Origin: UBA940 sp045613745
GTDB taxonomy: Bacteria; Bacteroidota; Bacteroidia; Bacteroidales; Rikenellaceae
DNA: 64,000 bases
Assembly: GCA_045613745.1 (NCBI GenBank)
Contig: JAZLBP010000003.1
Location: forward strand, 1 to 64,000
Direction of reading: 5' to 3'
Shown here: in pieces, positions 42,503-50,216 of the stretch
Layout: every line of letters starts with the position of its first letter
Position numbering within the stretch: the first letter of the stretch is position 1
Program-made: the position numbers and the translations under genes
Notes under the pieces: generated by a model
Databases searched by the model: none
Told to the model about the DNA's origin: nothing
What the model saw: only the letters and a program-made list of their open reading frames with translations

Positions 42503-42979
42503 GCGCGACAGCAGGTTGGCACAACCATCCTCCAAGAGATTGAGCACCAGCTCGAAACCTTCCACACCCTCGTAATAGGGGTCGGGAACATAACTCCAAT
42601 CGCGGCTATAACTTTCGCCAAAGAACTCACACATACGGTAAATCTTATCAGTAGCCTCGGCCGTAGGTGCAAGGCGGAAGAGTTTATCGTAGTTGCTGTC
42701 GTCCATAGCCACAATCATATCGAAGTGGTCGAAATCGTCGCTACGCACCTGACGTGCGCGGTGGGTGATATTGATACCGCGTCGGCTCGCCGCACTTCTC
42801 ATTCGCGGGTCAGCCTTCTCGCCCGTATGTCCCGAATAGGTTCCTGCCGAGTCACACTCAATGACACTTTGCAAACCCTTGCTCTCGACAAGTTGTTCCA
42901 TTACGGTCTGCGCAGCCGGAGAACGGCAGATATTTCCCAGGCACACGAATAGTATCTTTGTAATCTTGCTATTTTCCAT
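42476..42979 (-). CDS. Low-molecular-weight protein tyrosine phosphatase
   Basis: A 167-residue LMW-PTP. The P-loop C13-LGNIC-R19-S and the general acid loop 'VPDPYYEG' are both intact, so it should be active. In bacteria such enzymes often counter tyrosine kinases of capsule export, but none is nearby; here it follows its own promoter and overlaps ispE tail to tail. Confidence 0.9.
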   Translation of the reverse strand: MENSKITKILFVCLGNICRSPAAQTVMEQLVESKGLQSVIECDSAGTYSGHTGEKADPRMRSAASRRGINITHRARQVRSDDFDHFDMIVAMDDSNYDKLFRLAPTAEATDKIYRMCEFFGESYSRDWSYVPDPYYEGVEGFELVLNLLEDGCANLLSRLELPLENE

Positions 42980-43013
42980 ACTCTATAATCTTTTAGGCGG
43001 TTTTACACTTCCG

Positions 43014-43045
43014 TAAAGATAGGAATTATAAATTAAAAACCGAAA
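43014..43045 (-). promoter_or_regulatory. Candidate promoter of the LMW-PTP gene
   Basis: Minus-strand TTTC (43042-43045) and TATCTTTA (43014-43021) separated by 20 bp, one mismatch in each box. Confidence 0.4.
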
Positions 43046-43119
43046 CAGTTTTGACCATTTCACATCAAGACACACTCACTCAACCCTCGCAGAGCCCAAC
43101 CACGCCTAAAACAACAAAA

Positions 43120-43144
43120 CCCCTCCGACCGAAAGTCAGAGGGG
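43120..43144. terminator. Terminator after ribH
   Basis: CCCCTC (43120-43125) pairs with GAGGGG (43139-43144), with an inner GAC/GTC stem and GAAA-like loop. T-rich sequence follows on both strands. Confidence 0.8.
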
Positions 43145-43167
43145 TTTTATTCATAATTGAGGTCCGA

Positions 43168-43755
43168 TTAGTTAACCTTATTATTACCATTGCCGCCTTC
43201 GCGTGTGGGAGGGGTGGTTGTGGGAGTGCTCTCGCGGTGGATGGTACCACCGTTTGCCTCCGAAGCCAAGTCCATCTCGTTTTGGAGAGCGACCATTTGG
43301 ATTGCGGTTGCGGCAGCCTCCTCGCCTTTATTACCAAGTTTGCCACCTGCGCGATCCATTGCTTGTTCGAGGTTGTCGGTTGTAAGAACACCGAATGCGA
43401 TAGGCATATTCCACGAAATCATCAGTTGGGTTACGCCTTGTGTCACGCTTTGGCACACGAAGTCGAAGTGGCGGGTGTCGCCTTGAATCACACAACCAAG
43501 CACGATAACGGCATCAACGTCGGTATATTCTGCAAAGAATTGCGCTCCGAGGGTCAACTCGACAGTTCCGGGAACATACTTAACCGAAATATTACTTTCG
43601 AGGCATCCGGCCTTAACCAGACCTGCGATTGCTCCTTCGAGCAGTCGTTCGGTGACATTGCTGTTCCAAGTGGCTACCACGATACCAAATCGCATACCGG
43701 CCGCCGAAGGAACTTCGCTATTCATCTGCGAGAAATTAAACAACCCTGTTGCCAT
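43168..43755 (-). CDS. ribH: 6,7-dimethyl-8-ribityllumazine synthase
   Basis: Makes the direct riboflavin precursor. The 195-residue protein contains 'GIVVATWNSNVTERLLEGA' (about 24-42), 'VPGTVELTLGAQ' and 'VIVLGCVIQGDTRHFDFVC' with the active-site histidine. The C-terminal ~35 residues (Thr/Pro/Gly/Asn-rich) extend beyond the usual length and look disordered. It lies 47 nt after the TPR membrane protein gene and is likely cotranscribed. Confidence 0.95.
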   Translation of the reverse strand: MATGLFNFSQMNSEVPSAAGMRFGIVVATWNSNVTERLLEGAIAGLVKAGCLESNISVKYVPGTVELTLGAQFFAEYTDVDAVIVLGCVIQGDTRHFDFVCQSVTQGVTQLMISWNMPIAFGVLTTDNLEQAMDRAGGKLGNKGEEAAATAIQMVALQNEMDLASEANGGTIHRESTPTTTPPTREGGNGNNKVN

Positions 43756-43802
43756 TGTGATTGTGCGCTGATTATAAGGTTACAGACTCTGTACTTTTGG
43801 AA

Positions 43803-44498
43803 TTATTGGAGTTGCTCTGCTGCACCGATGAATTTTGCAATGTCGCGACCCTCCATGCTTGCGGGGTATTGCTCCTCGATGGTTTTGTAAGCAGCGATAG
43901 CCTCTGCATAGTTGCCGAGAGCCTCGTAAGCCAGACCCATCTTTTTGAGGTACATAGGTGCGGTCAGGCTGTTGTCGCTTTGAGCAACTGCTTTTTTGTA
44001 CATATCAACTGCACCCTCGTAGTTTTGCTCGTCGCACATAATGTCGCCTTGCAGACCGTAGCATTGAGCGTTGATAACAGCGTTGGGAATACCAGCGGTT
44101 GCGTCGTAAGCAGCCAGATATTTTTTGGCATTCTCGGTGTCACCCAGGTTCAGATAGCAGATACCTGCGTAGTAGTTTGCCAAGTTAGCCTCGGCAGTAA
44201 CGCCGTAGTTGTTGATTACCTCGAGGAAACCAACGGTAGTACCATCACCATTCAGAGCAACATCCCATTGCTCGGCTGCGAACATTTGCTCGGCTGCGAA
44301 CATATCGGCAGCTGCCTTTTGGCTTTGACCTTGAACATAAACGTTGGTGTAGAGGAACCAGCCGCCTACAATCACAACGATTGCAGCAACAGCTACTACA
44401 ATAGTTTTCCAATTTTTCTCAATGAACGATTGGGTTTCTTCCAGAGCGTTCTCGATGATTTGCTCGGGAGCTTCTTGTGTGTTTGCTTTGTTAGCCAT
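43803..44498 (-). CDS. TPR membrane-anchored protein (YfgM-like)
   Basis: 231 residues. A cytoplasmic N-terminus precedes one membrane helix (about 31-51, 'TIVVAVAAIVVIVGGWFLY') and an exported TPR domain (about 60-231). The topology resembles YfgM, which works with SecYEG and periplasmic chaperones. The repeats 'LANYYAGICYLNLGDTENAKKYL' and 'LKKMGLAYEALGNYAEAIAAYKTI' are clear. An exact 18-bp tandem duplication (44268-44303) gives MFAAEQ twice. Confidence 0.8.
   Translation of the reverse strand: MANKANTQEAPEQIIENALEETQSFIEKNWKTIVVAVAAIVVIVGGWFLYTNVYVQGQSQKAAADMFAAEQMFAAEQWDVALNGDGTTVGFLEVINNYGVTAEANLANYYAGICYLNLGDTENAKKYLAAYDATAGIPNAVINAQCYGLQGDIMCDEQNYEGAVDMYKKAVAQSDNSLTAPMYLKKMGLAYEALGNYAEAIAAYKTIEEQYPASMEGRDIAKFIGAAEQLQ
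44268..44303 (-). repeat. Exact 18-bp tandem duplication inside the TPR gene
   Basis: The unit spans 44268-44285 and 44286-44303 with no mismatch, duplicating six residues in frame. The lack of divergence suggests a recent slippage event or unstable tract. Confidence 0.9.
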
Positions 44499-44541
44499 AG
44501 TTTTATAAACTGTTTTCTTTAATAATTTTCAAAATGATTGG

Positions 44542-44573
44542 CAAAGATAGTTTTTTTTCGCCAAAAAACGAAA
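44542..44573 (-). promoter_or_regulatory. Promoter of the TPR/ribH unit
   Basis: Minus-strand TTTC (44570-44573) and TATCTTTG (44542-44549) with 20 bp between; the -7 box is perfect. Confidence 0.55.
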
Positions 44574-44601
44574 AGTTTACCCTAAAAATAACGCATCCGG
44601 A

Positions 44602-45657
44602 TTATTTAGTTCCGTACATATCGTGATAAAGGCACTTTTTGATGGCACTTTCGGGGGTACGAAGGTGCATTGCTCCACCAAGGCAATCGGCCCATCGGCG
44701 GCACTCGGCACACACTCCACAGCGCATCCAGTCGCGGTTGCGCATAACGCCAAAGCGTTCCTCCCAAACCTGTTGAAAATCATCCTTATAGATATTACCC
44801 TGAACAAATCGGCGGTCGATATTTGGACACGCCGAGATAGAACCATCGATAAGTATGGATGCGATGTTTATTCCCGCGCGACAGAAGAAGTGCCAATCCC
44901 TAACGGTGCGTTCGTGTGGACCTACAAAGGCCTCGCAACTAAAACGCGCATTTATGCGACCCTCGGCCCTCACGCGCTCAATAAAACTCATCAGACGGCG
45001 CAACTGCTCGCCCGACAAGAGCAGACCCGCATCCTCGTCGGCGGCGCGTCCAATGGGCGCAATGGTAAAGAATCGCCAGTTACGGCAGCCGTGCGCCAAA
45101 AGATTTTCGTAAACCTGCTCCAAGGAGTCGAGATTGTCGGGATTAACGCACGTTACCACATCGTGCACAACGCGGCCATCCTCAACCAAAATATCCAGCG
45201 CGCGCATAACTCGCGCATAGCTCAACGCATTGCCACGCAGGCGGTTGTGTTCATCCTCGATGCCATCTATACTCAACGTAACGCTCTCGATGCCAGCCAC
45301 AATGAGTTGATTGTGCACTCGCTCGTCATAGGCCATACCGTTGGTGACAATACCCCAACGAAATCCCGCCTCGCGCAGTTTGGCACCACACTCGGCCAAG
45401 TCGCGTCGCACCAGCGGCTCGCCACCCGTGACAGCCACAAAAACAGGTTTTTCGCTATGATGATAGGCCTTCGTAGCACGCAGAAAATCCTCGACGGGCA
45501 TATCCGCCACCGAGGCCTCGGCGCGGCAATCCGAGCCACAATGTCCGCAATGCAGATTACAGCGCAGGGTACACTCCCAGAAAAGGTAATTCAGTTCGTG
45601 CAGAGCAGTCTCGCCCGCACGAAACACATTATGGAATTTCTGACTTATCCAACTCAT
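44602..45657 (-). CDS. Radical SAM/SPASM protein paired with a lipoprotein (TIGR04133-like)
   Basis: 351 residues. The SAM-binding cluster motif is C33-x3-C37-x2-C40, flanked by extra Cys29 and Cys44. 'VAVTGGEPLVRRDL' is the SAM 'GGE' motif and 'SLSIDGIEDEHNRLRG'-like sequence follows. The C-terminal SPASM region has several cysteines ('CPNIDRRFVQGNIYKDDF', 'CGVCAECRRWADCLGG', 'KKCLYH'), so auxiliary clusters are likely. Gene order and features fit the Bacteroidetes family whose partner is a small lipoprotein, here 22 nt upstream. The family is thought to modify the partner, but the chemistry is unknown. Confidence 0.82.
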   Translation of the reverse strand: MSWISQKFHNVFRAGETALHELNYLFWECTLRCNLHCGHCGSDCRAEASVADMPVEDFLRATKAYHHSEKPVFVAVTGGEPLVRRDLAECGAKLREAGFRWGIVTNGMAYDERVHNQLIVAGIESVTLSIDGIEDEHNRLRGNALSYARVMRALDILVEDGRVVHDVVTCVNPDNLDSLEQVYENLLAHGCRNWRFFTIAPIGRAADEDAGLLLSGEQLRRLMSFIERVRAEGRINARFSCEAFVGPHERTVRDWHFFCRAGINIASILIDGSISACPNIDRRFVQGNIYKDDFQQVWEERFGVMRNRDWMRCGVCAECRRWADCLGGAMHLRTPESAIKKCLYHDMYGTK

Positions 45658-45679
45658 CCTCCCCGACGTTGGTTAGATT

Positions 45680-46102
45680 TTAGTTTAGAGGAGTCATAGC
45701 AACGGTTGCAACTCCGTCATTGCGATTGACTTTGATCTGGGTCGAATTGAATTCGCCACCATTTTTAGCACCATCTTCATCCACCAACCAAAGAGTACAT
45801 TTGGTTTCGTCGGGAGCCATAAGTTCGGCCGAATCAACAGAGAGCACACCTTTGTCGTTTGTACGACCAACACAACGTCCAATGTTGTCGGCTGCGACAT
45901 CGGAATAGAGATAGACACCGATACCGACAATTGGGTCGCCCTGCAAATTCACAACTCGCACATCCACCGTAGCACTGAGTGGATCGTAATCAACGTATGC
46001 ACCATAGCACGCCTCCATAATAAACATAACCGATCCGAGGCTAAACAATTGAAGTACACGACGCAAAGTACGTTGTAGTGTCGCTCTTATTTTCGTTTTC
46101 AT
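45680..46102 (-). CDS. Small lipoprotein, probable partner of the radical SAM enzyme (TIGR04134-like)
   Basis: 140 residues. A basic N-terminus and hydrophobic stretch end in 'FIMEAC' with lipobox Cys32 followed by Y-G-A, the Cys-Tyr-Gly start typical of this partner family. Residues about 45-90 form a carboxypeptidase-regulatory-like beta-sandwich ('VDVRVVNLQGDPIVGIGVYLYS'). An in-frame ATG at 46123 is excluded because it lies in the -7 box. It is first in the operon, ahead of the radical SAM gene. Function is unknown. Confidence 0.75.
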   Translation of the reverse strand: MKTKIRATLQRTLRRVLQLFSLGSVMFIMEACYGAYVDYDPLSATVDVRVVNLQGDPIVGIGVYLYSDVAADNIGRCVGRTNDKGVLSVDSAELMAPDETKCTLWLVDEDGAKNGGEFNSTQIKVNRNDGVATVAMTPLN

Positions 46103-46122
46103 AGGCGTTGATTTATTTTCCA

Positions 46123-46154
46123 CAAATATAACGATTTGCGGCGAGATTCACAAA
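46123..46154 (-). promoter_or_regulatory. Promoter of the lipoprotein/radical SAM operon
   Basis: Minus-strand TTTG (46151-46154) and TATATTTG (46123-46130), both perfect, 20 bp apart. It fixes the lipoprotein start at 46102. Confidence 0.85.
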
Positions 46155-46169
46155 CAATCGGTAGGCGAA

Positions 46170-46201
46170 TTTGCAAGACTCGACAAAAATCCATACCTTT
46201 G
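46170..46201 (+). promoter_or_regulatory. Promoter of recF
   Basis: TTTG (46170-46173) and TACCTTTG (46194-46201), both perfect, 20 bp apart, about 24 nt before recF. The -33 boxes of this and the divergent promoter are only 15 bp apart. Confidence 0.85.
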
Positions 46202-46225
46202 AAGTTGAAGAAACTCACACACAGT

Positions 46226-47344
46226 ATGAATCTTGACCGACTGAACATACTTAATTTCAAAAACATCCCCGAGGCGAGCATCGAATTTTCGAGTTCAATC
46301 AACGCCTTAGTGGGACTCAACGGCGCAGGCAAAACCAACATCATCGAGGCGGTGTACTATCTGTCGATGTGCAAGTCGTCGATGGGCCTGAGCGACCGCG
46401 GAAGTGTACGTCACGACTCTGATTTCTTTGTGCTCGAAGGCGAATACACCGACACTCGCAGCCGCCATAGTTCGGTCACCTGTACCTACACTGCCAAAGG
46501 CAGTCGCAAGGTACTGAAATTCAACGGCAAGGAGTGTGAGAAACTTTCGGAGCACGTCGGTCGCATTCCGATTGTGATTGTGTCGCCGGCCGATGCTTTT
46601 CTGGTGAGTGACGCAGCAGACGAACGTCGCCGCTATCTGAATGCCTTCATCTCGCAGCTCGACGCACAATATCTCACCGCCATCATCCGCTACAATGCAG
46701 TGTTGGCCGAGCGCAACAAACTGCTCAAAAACAGCGACCCGCGAATCATCGACGAGTTGCTCGACACCTACGATATGCAACTTATTGCCCACGGCGAGGT
46801 TGTACACGCCAAACGACGCGAATATATCGAGATGCTTGTGCCGTCGCTCGAAAAGTACTATCGCACGCTGTGTGACGACCGCGAAGAGGTGTCGCTGACC
46901 TACTCGTCGGAACTCAACGATCACTCGTTTGAGGAGCTGTTGGCGAACTCTCGCCGACGCGATGCAGTGTGTCAATTCACCACAACGGGTGTACATCGCG
47001 ACGATATGGTTATGCGCATCGGAGGCCTTCCGCTCAAAAAATATGGCTCGCAAGGACAGCAGAAGTCGTTCCTTGTGGCGCTCAAACTCGCACAATACGA
47101 CATTGTTAGCCGCATCACGGGCGAAAAACCCATACTGCTGCTCGATGATGTGTTCGATAAATTGGATTCGGGACGTGTGGCACGTCTTATGGATATTGTA
47201 AATGGTGAGGGATTCGGACAGATTTTTGTTTCGGACTGCAACCGTCGCCGCTTGGTGGACATCCTCGACCGCACCGGACGCGAGTACTCGGCCTACCACA
47301 TCGAAGATGGATGCGTCACCAAAACCACATCCGAAGAGTTATAA
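46226..47344 (+). CDS. recF: DNA replication and repair protein RecF
   Basis: An SMC-like ATPase that directs RecOR to gaps. The 372-residue protein has Walker A GLNGAGKT (about 31-38), 'IVSPADAFLVSDAADERRRYLNAFIS' (about 110-135), the signature 'YGSQGQQKSFLVALKLA' and Walker B 'PILLLDDVFDKLD'. I start at ATG 46226, right after the promoter; the frame is open further upstream but that would precede transcription start. Followed 8 nt later by the DUF721 gene. Confidence 0.96.
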   Translation: MNLDRLNILNFKNIPEASIEFSSSINALVGLNGAGKTNIIEAVYYLSMCKSSMGLSDRGSVRHDSDFFVLEGEYTDTRSRHSSVTCTYTAKGSRKVLKFNGKECEKLSEHVGRIPIVIVSPADAFLVSDAADERRRYLNAFISQLDAQYLTAIIRYNAVLAERNKLLKNSDPRIIDELLDTYDMQLIAHGEVVHAKRREYIEMLVPSLEKYYRTLCDDREEVSLTYSSELNDHSFEELLANSRRRDAVCQFTTTGVHRDDMVMRIGGLPLKKYGSQGQQKSFLVALKLAQYDIVSRITGEKPILLLDDVFDKLDSGRVARLMDIVNGEGFGQIFVSDCNRRRLVDILDRTGREYSAYHIEDGCVTKTTSEEL

Positions 47345-47352
47345 TCACGACT

Positions 47353-47643
47353 ATGCAGTACACTAAACCCAAACGAATAGGCGAGTTGTTGCCGCATCTG
47401 TTCAAAGACCCTGTGATTGTAGCTAAGATTACCGAGGCGGAGTTACCCGAGGTATGGAGCAAAGTTGCAGGCGAGGTCACAGCGCGCTACACCTCCGAGG
47501 TGACGTTTCTGCGTGGCATTATGACCGTACGCATCACCTCCGCTGCGCTGCGACACGAGCTATTTATGCGACGCAGCGACCTCTGTCAGAAGATTAACGC
47601 CGCATCGCGATTGCCCATAGTTCGCGAATTGATTGTAAAATAG
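47353..47643 (+). CDS. DUF721 (DciA-like) protein
   Basis: A 96-residue DUF721 domain: 'KRIGELLPHLFKDPVIVAKITEAELPEVWSKVAG' shown in part and 'GIMTVRITSAALRHELFMRRSDL' are typical. In other bacteria DUF721/DciA loads the replicative helicase and the gene commonly sits near recF or dnaA. It follows recF by 8 nt in the same operon. ATG 47353 is preferred over the frame's upstream start, which overlaps recF. Confidence 0.85.
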   Translation: MQYTKPKRIGELLPHLFKDPVIVAKITEAELPEVWSKVAGEVTARYTSEVTFLRGIMTVRITSAALRHELFMRRSDLCQKINAASRLPIVRELIVK

Positions 47644-47716
47644 ATTCTTCTTACTTTTTCAGATTTCAGCACACCCATACCTTTTCTCAGACGAGAAAGG
47701 GCAATACCCTATGTGC

Positions 47717-48442
47717 CTACTTGCCATCGGCGACGGTGATATGAAAACAAGCCTGCTTATACTCGTACTTGACATGGCAACGACCCTGATCGCGCAGGTT
47801 TTTGAGCACCTCGGCCAGCATCTGTTTCATCATTGCCGACTGGATGGTTGCAGTCACACCCGTATGCTTATAGAAGCGGTTGTAGGCCATATCGAAGGTA
47901 GTGCCATAGAAGTGGCATGAGTTTTTCGACGCATTGACATTACCCGACCTGCGCAACTTGCGAACATCCTCCTCGGTGCGCGTAACGCTTGTCACAATTG
48001 GACACACACCCTCGATTTCGAAGCGTCGTTTGAGCGAATCGGCAAAATCGCGGCCAATATCCTCCAACAATTTGGCAGCCTCGGGCACAAGGAAGGGTGC
48101 CGAGTGGGTCAGCGGGTCAAGTTTGTAGAACTCGCAACTTTCGAGGGTTTTCACCCTTTTCGAGGGCTTTTGGTCGCGAGTAGCCAACGGCTCGAATCCG
48201 ATTTTGCGCGCCGATTCGAGTTGCACGTCGTTCATATCGCGAAACATTTGCGAGTATTTGTATTGATAATGGATGGTTGCGGTTTTGGCACGCTGCAACA
48301 TTTCGAGGTCGGCCTCGGCAGCTTGTCGGCGAAGAACACCGCGAGTGATATACACCGCCAAAATCGCCAGAAGGCCATACAGATAGGGGCGCAACTTGGG
48401 ATTCAGATGGCGGCGACGTTTGGTTCGTTTTTGAATAGTCAT
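47717..48442 (-). CDS. DUF5715 family protein
   Basis: 241 residues with one N-terminal membrane helix after a very basic start ('QKRTKRRRHLNPKLRPYLYGLLAILAVY'). The C-terminal part 'VTSVTRTEEDVRKLRR', 'SCHFYGTTFDMAYNRF' and 'ACFHITVADG' matches DUF5715, which looks like M15/VanY-type zinc peptidases (His, Asp and a later His are kept). A cell-wall peptidase role is plausible but unproven. It lies downstream of tRNA-Gln in the same orientation. Confidence 0.75.
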   Translation of the reverse strand: MTIQKRTKRRRHLNPKLRPYLYGLLAILAVYITRGVLRRQAAEADLEMLQRAKTATIHYQYKYSQMFRDMNDVQLESARKIGFEPLATRDQKPSKRVKTLESCEFYKLDPLTHSAPFLVPEAAKLLEDIGRDFADSLKRRFEIEGVCPIVTSVTRTEEDVRKLRRSGNVNASKNSCHFYGTTFDMAYNRFYKHTGVTATIQSAMMKQMLAEVLKNLRDQGRCHVKYEYKQACFHITVADGK

Positions 48443-48574
48443 AGGTAGTTGGTTAATTAAGTACGGCAAGGGAACCCTTGGGGCGAGAAGAACTGCCACT
48501 CGGGCGCACAATCCCACCCGACAGCATCCTCACCTCACATCTGCGCCTTGCACTTGGCACACGTTCCAAAACAA

Positions 48575-48613
48575 AAAAGACACCCAAACCTAAACGGCCA
48601 CCGGGTGTCTTTT
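48575..48613 (-). terminator. Terminator after tRNA-Gln
   Basis: An 11-bp stem (48575-48585 with 48603-48613), with AAAAGACACCC opposite GGGTGTCTTTT, ends in TTTTTTG on the minus strand. Confidence 0.85.
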
Positions 48614-48616
48614 GAG

Positions 48617-48687
48617 TTGAGCTACCTGGATTCGAACCAAGAATGACAGAACCAAAATCTGCAGTGTTACCATTACACCATAGCTCA
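48617..48687 (-). tRNA. tRNA-Gln (anticodon TTG)
   Basis: Read on the minus strand, the acceptor arms TGAGCTA and TAGCTCA pair over 7 bp. The D-arm contains GGTAA, the anticodon loop reads TTTTGGT with anticodon TTG, and the T-loop is TTCGAAT. The discriminator is A, and CCA is not encoded. Length is 71 nt. Confidence 0.93.
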
Positions 48688-48758
48688 ATTACTTTGGAAA
48701 AGCGATGCAAAGATACGGCTTTTTTTATTACTTCCAAACAATTTTGCATTTTTTTTTA

Positions 48759-48766
48759 TATTTTTG
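48759..48766 (+). promoter_or_regulatory. Candidate -7 box of the transporter gene
   Basis: TATTTTTG fits TAnnTTTG and lies 25 nt before ATG 48792. A TTTG occurs upstream (48743-48746) but only 12 bp away, so the -33 box is unclear. Confidence 0.4.
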
Positions 48767-48791
48767 TGCCGTAACCCTAAAAAAAGAACCT

Positions 48792-50144
48792 ATGAACAGT
48801 GATTCACGCGCAACATTCAAGAGTAAAATCGGCATTATTTTGGCTGCGGTAGGCAGCGCTGTCGGACTTGGAAACATCTGGAGATTCCCCTACGAGACCG
48901 GACAAAACGGCGGTGGAGCCTTCCTTATGGTGTATTTAATATGTGTATTTGTACTCGGCATCCCTACCCTGCTTGCCGAAATGACGCTCGGACGTTTGGC
49001 AAAAACCAACTCGGTGAGAGCTTTCAGACGAGTGACCAAACACCCCGTATTCGGACGCATCGGCTATCTTGGCGTGCTGTCGTGTTTGCTGATTCTCGGC
49101 TTCTACACCGTAGTGGCGGGATGGACATTCCAATATATGTGGGAGTCGGTGTCGGGAGGTATTATGGGACTCAACAGCGAACAGTTCACCCAATCGTTTG
49201 TCGAATTCTCGACCTCGCCGTTCCAGCCCATCTTCTGGACCATACTTATGCTGGTCATCACACACCTTATTATTATAGGCGGCGTACAGAAAGGCATTGA
49301 ACGCGCATCGAAACTGATGATGCCGCTGCTTTTCATTCTGCTGGTTGTGCTGTGCGTAAACTCGCTTATGCTTGACGGCGCACGCGAGGGTTTGACCTTC
49401 CTTTTTAAGCCCAACTTCTCGGCTATTGATTCGAGTGTGATTCTCAGCGCAATGGGCCAGGCATTCTTCTCGCTGAGCCTTGGCGCAGGTGTGATGATTA
49501 CCTACGCATCGTATTTCGAGGATGATATTAATATGCCCCGCACCGCAACAACAGTGGCTCTGCTCGACACATCGGTGGCTCTACTGGCTGGAGTAATGAT
49601 TTTCCCCGCAGTATTCACCTTCGGCATTGAGCCCACACAAGGTCCCAACCTCGTGTTTGTAACCCTGCCCAACATCTTTGCGCAACTGCCCCTCGGCAGC
49701 GTGTGGTCGTTCATCTTCTTCTTGCTGTTGGCGCTTGCGTCGATTACCTCGCTTATCTCGCTGCACCAAGTGGTGACCGCCTACATCGAAGAGGAGTTTA
49801 AGATGTCGAACCGCAAGGCAGCACTGGTTGTTACCTGTCTGGCTGCTGTGCTGGCTGTGTTTGCATCATTGAGCCTCGGTGTGACTAACGACTTCCGCAT
49901 CGGTGGTTTGTGTCTGTTCGACCTGTTGGACTATGTAACCGCCAAGATTATGATGCCGCTGGGTAGCCTGCTGCTGTGCGTGTTTATGGGCTGGCGACTC
50001 GAAAAAGCAACCCTTATCAGCGAGGTTACCAACCGTCACACCCTGCGTTGGAGTATGATTAAAGCATTCGTGATTGTACTGAAATACATCGTACCGATTC
50101 TCGTAACATTGATATTTATAAACGAGCTCGGTTTATTCAATTAA
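48792..50144 (+). CDS. Sodium-dependent transporter, NSS/SNF family
   Basis: A 450-residue inner-membrane symporter with about 11-12 helices. The N-terminal 'SKIGIILAAVGSAVGLGNIWRFPYETGQNGGGAFL' (about 11-45, first and last parts) forms the sodium and substrate site of LeuT-like proteins. 'AFFSLSLGAGVMITYASYF' is the TM6-equivalent region. Bacterial members carry amino acids such as tryptophan or tyrosine; the substrate here cannot be read. ATG 48792 is preferred, since the upstream extension runs through the promoter. Confidence 0.92.
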   Translation: MNSDSRATFKSKIGIILAAVGSAVGLGNIWRFPYETGQNGGGAFLMVYLICVFVLGIPTLLAEMTLGRLAKTNSVRAFRRVTKHPVFGRIGYLGVLSCLLILGFYTVVAGWTFQYMWESVSGGIMGLNSEQFTQSFVEFSTSPFQPIFWTILMLVITHLIIIGGVQKGIERASKLMMPLLFILLVVLCVNSLMLDGAREGLTFLFKPNFSAIDSSVILSAMGQAFFSLSLGAGVMITYASYFEDDINMPRTATTVALLDTSVALLAGVMIFPAVFTFGIEPTQGPNLVFVTLPNIFAQLPLGSVWSFIFFLLLALASITSLISLHQVVTAYIEEEFKMSNRKAALVVTCLAAVLAVFASLSLGVTNDFRIGGLCLFDLLDYVTAKIMMPLGSLLLCVFMGWRLEKATLISEVTNRHTLRWSMIKAFVIVLKYIVPILVTLIFINELGLFN

Positions 50145-50166
50145 TCCAAGCAGGCAGATACACACA

Positions 50167-50201
50167 AAAAAAGCTGTTCGATATTCGGACAGCTTTTTTT
50201 G
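50167..50201. terminator. Bidirectional terminator between transporter and rpoD
   Basis: GCTGTTCG (50173-50180) pairs with CGGACAGC (50186-50193), flanked by A-run and T-run, so it works in both directions for the convergent genes. Confidence 0.9.
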
Positions 50202-50216
50202 TATTGTAGGTCAATA

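Noticed and set aside
48453..48749. Minus-strand frame with the sequence SNPGSS
   Set aside because: It runs through tRNA-Gln; the peptide is a translated tRNA T-arm, a common artefact.
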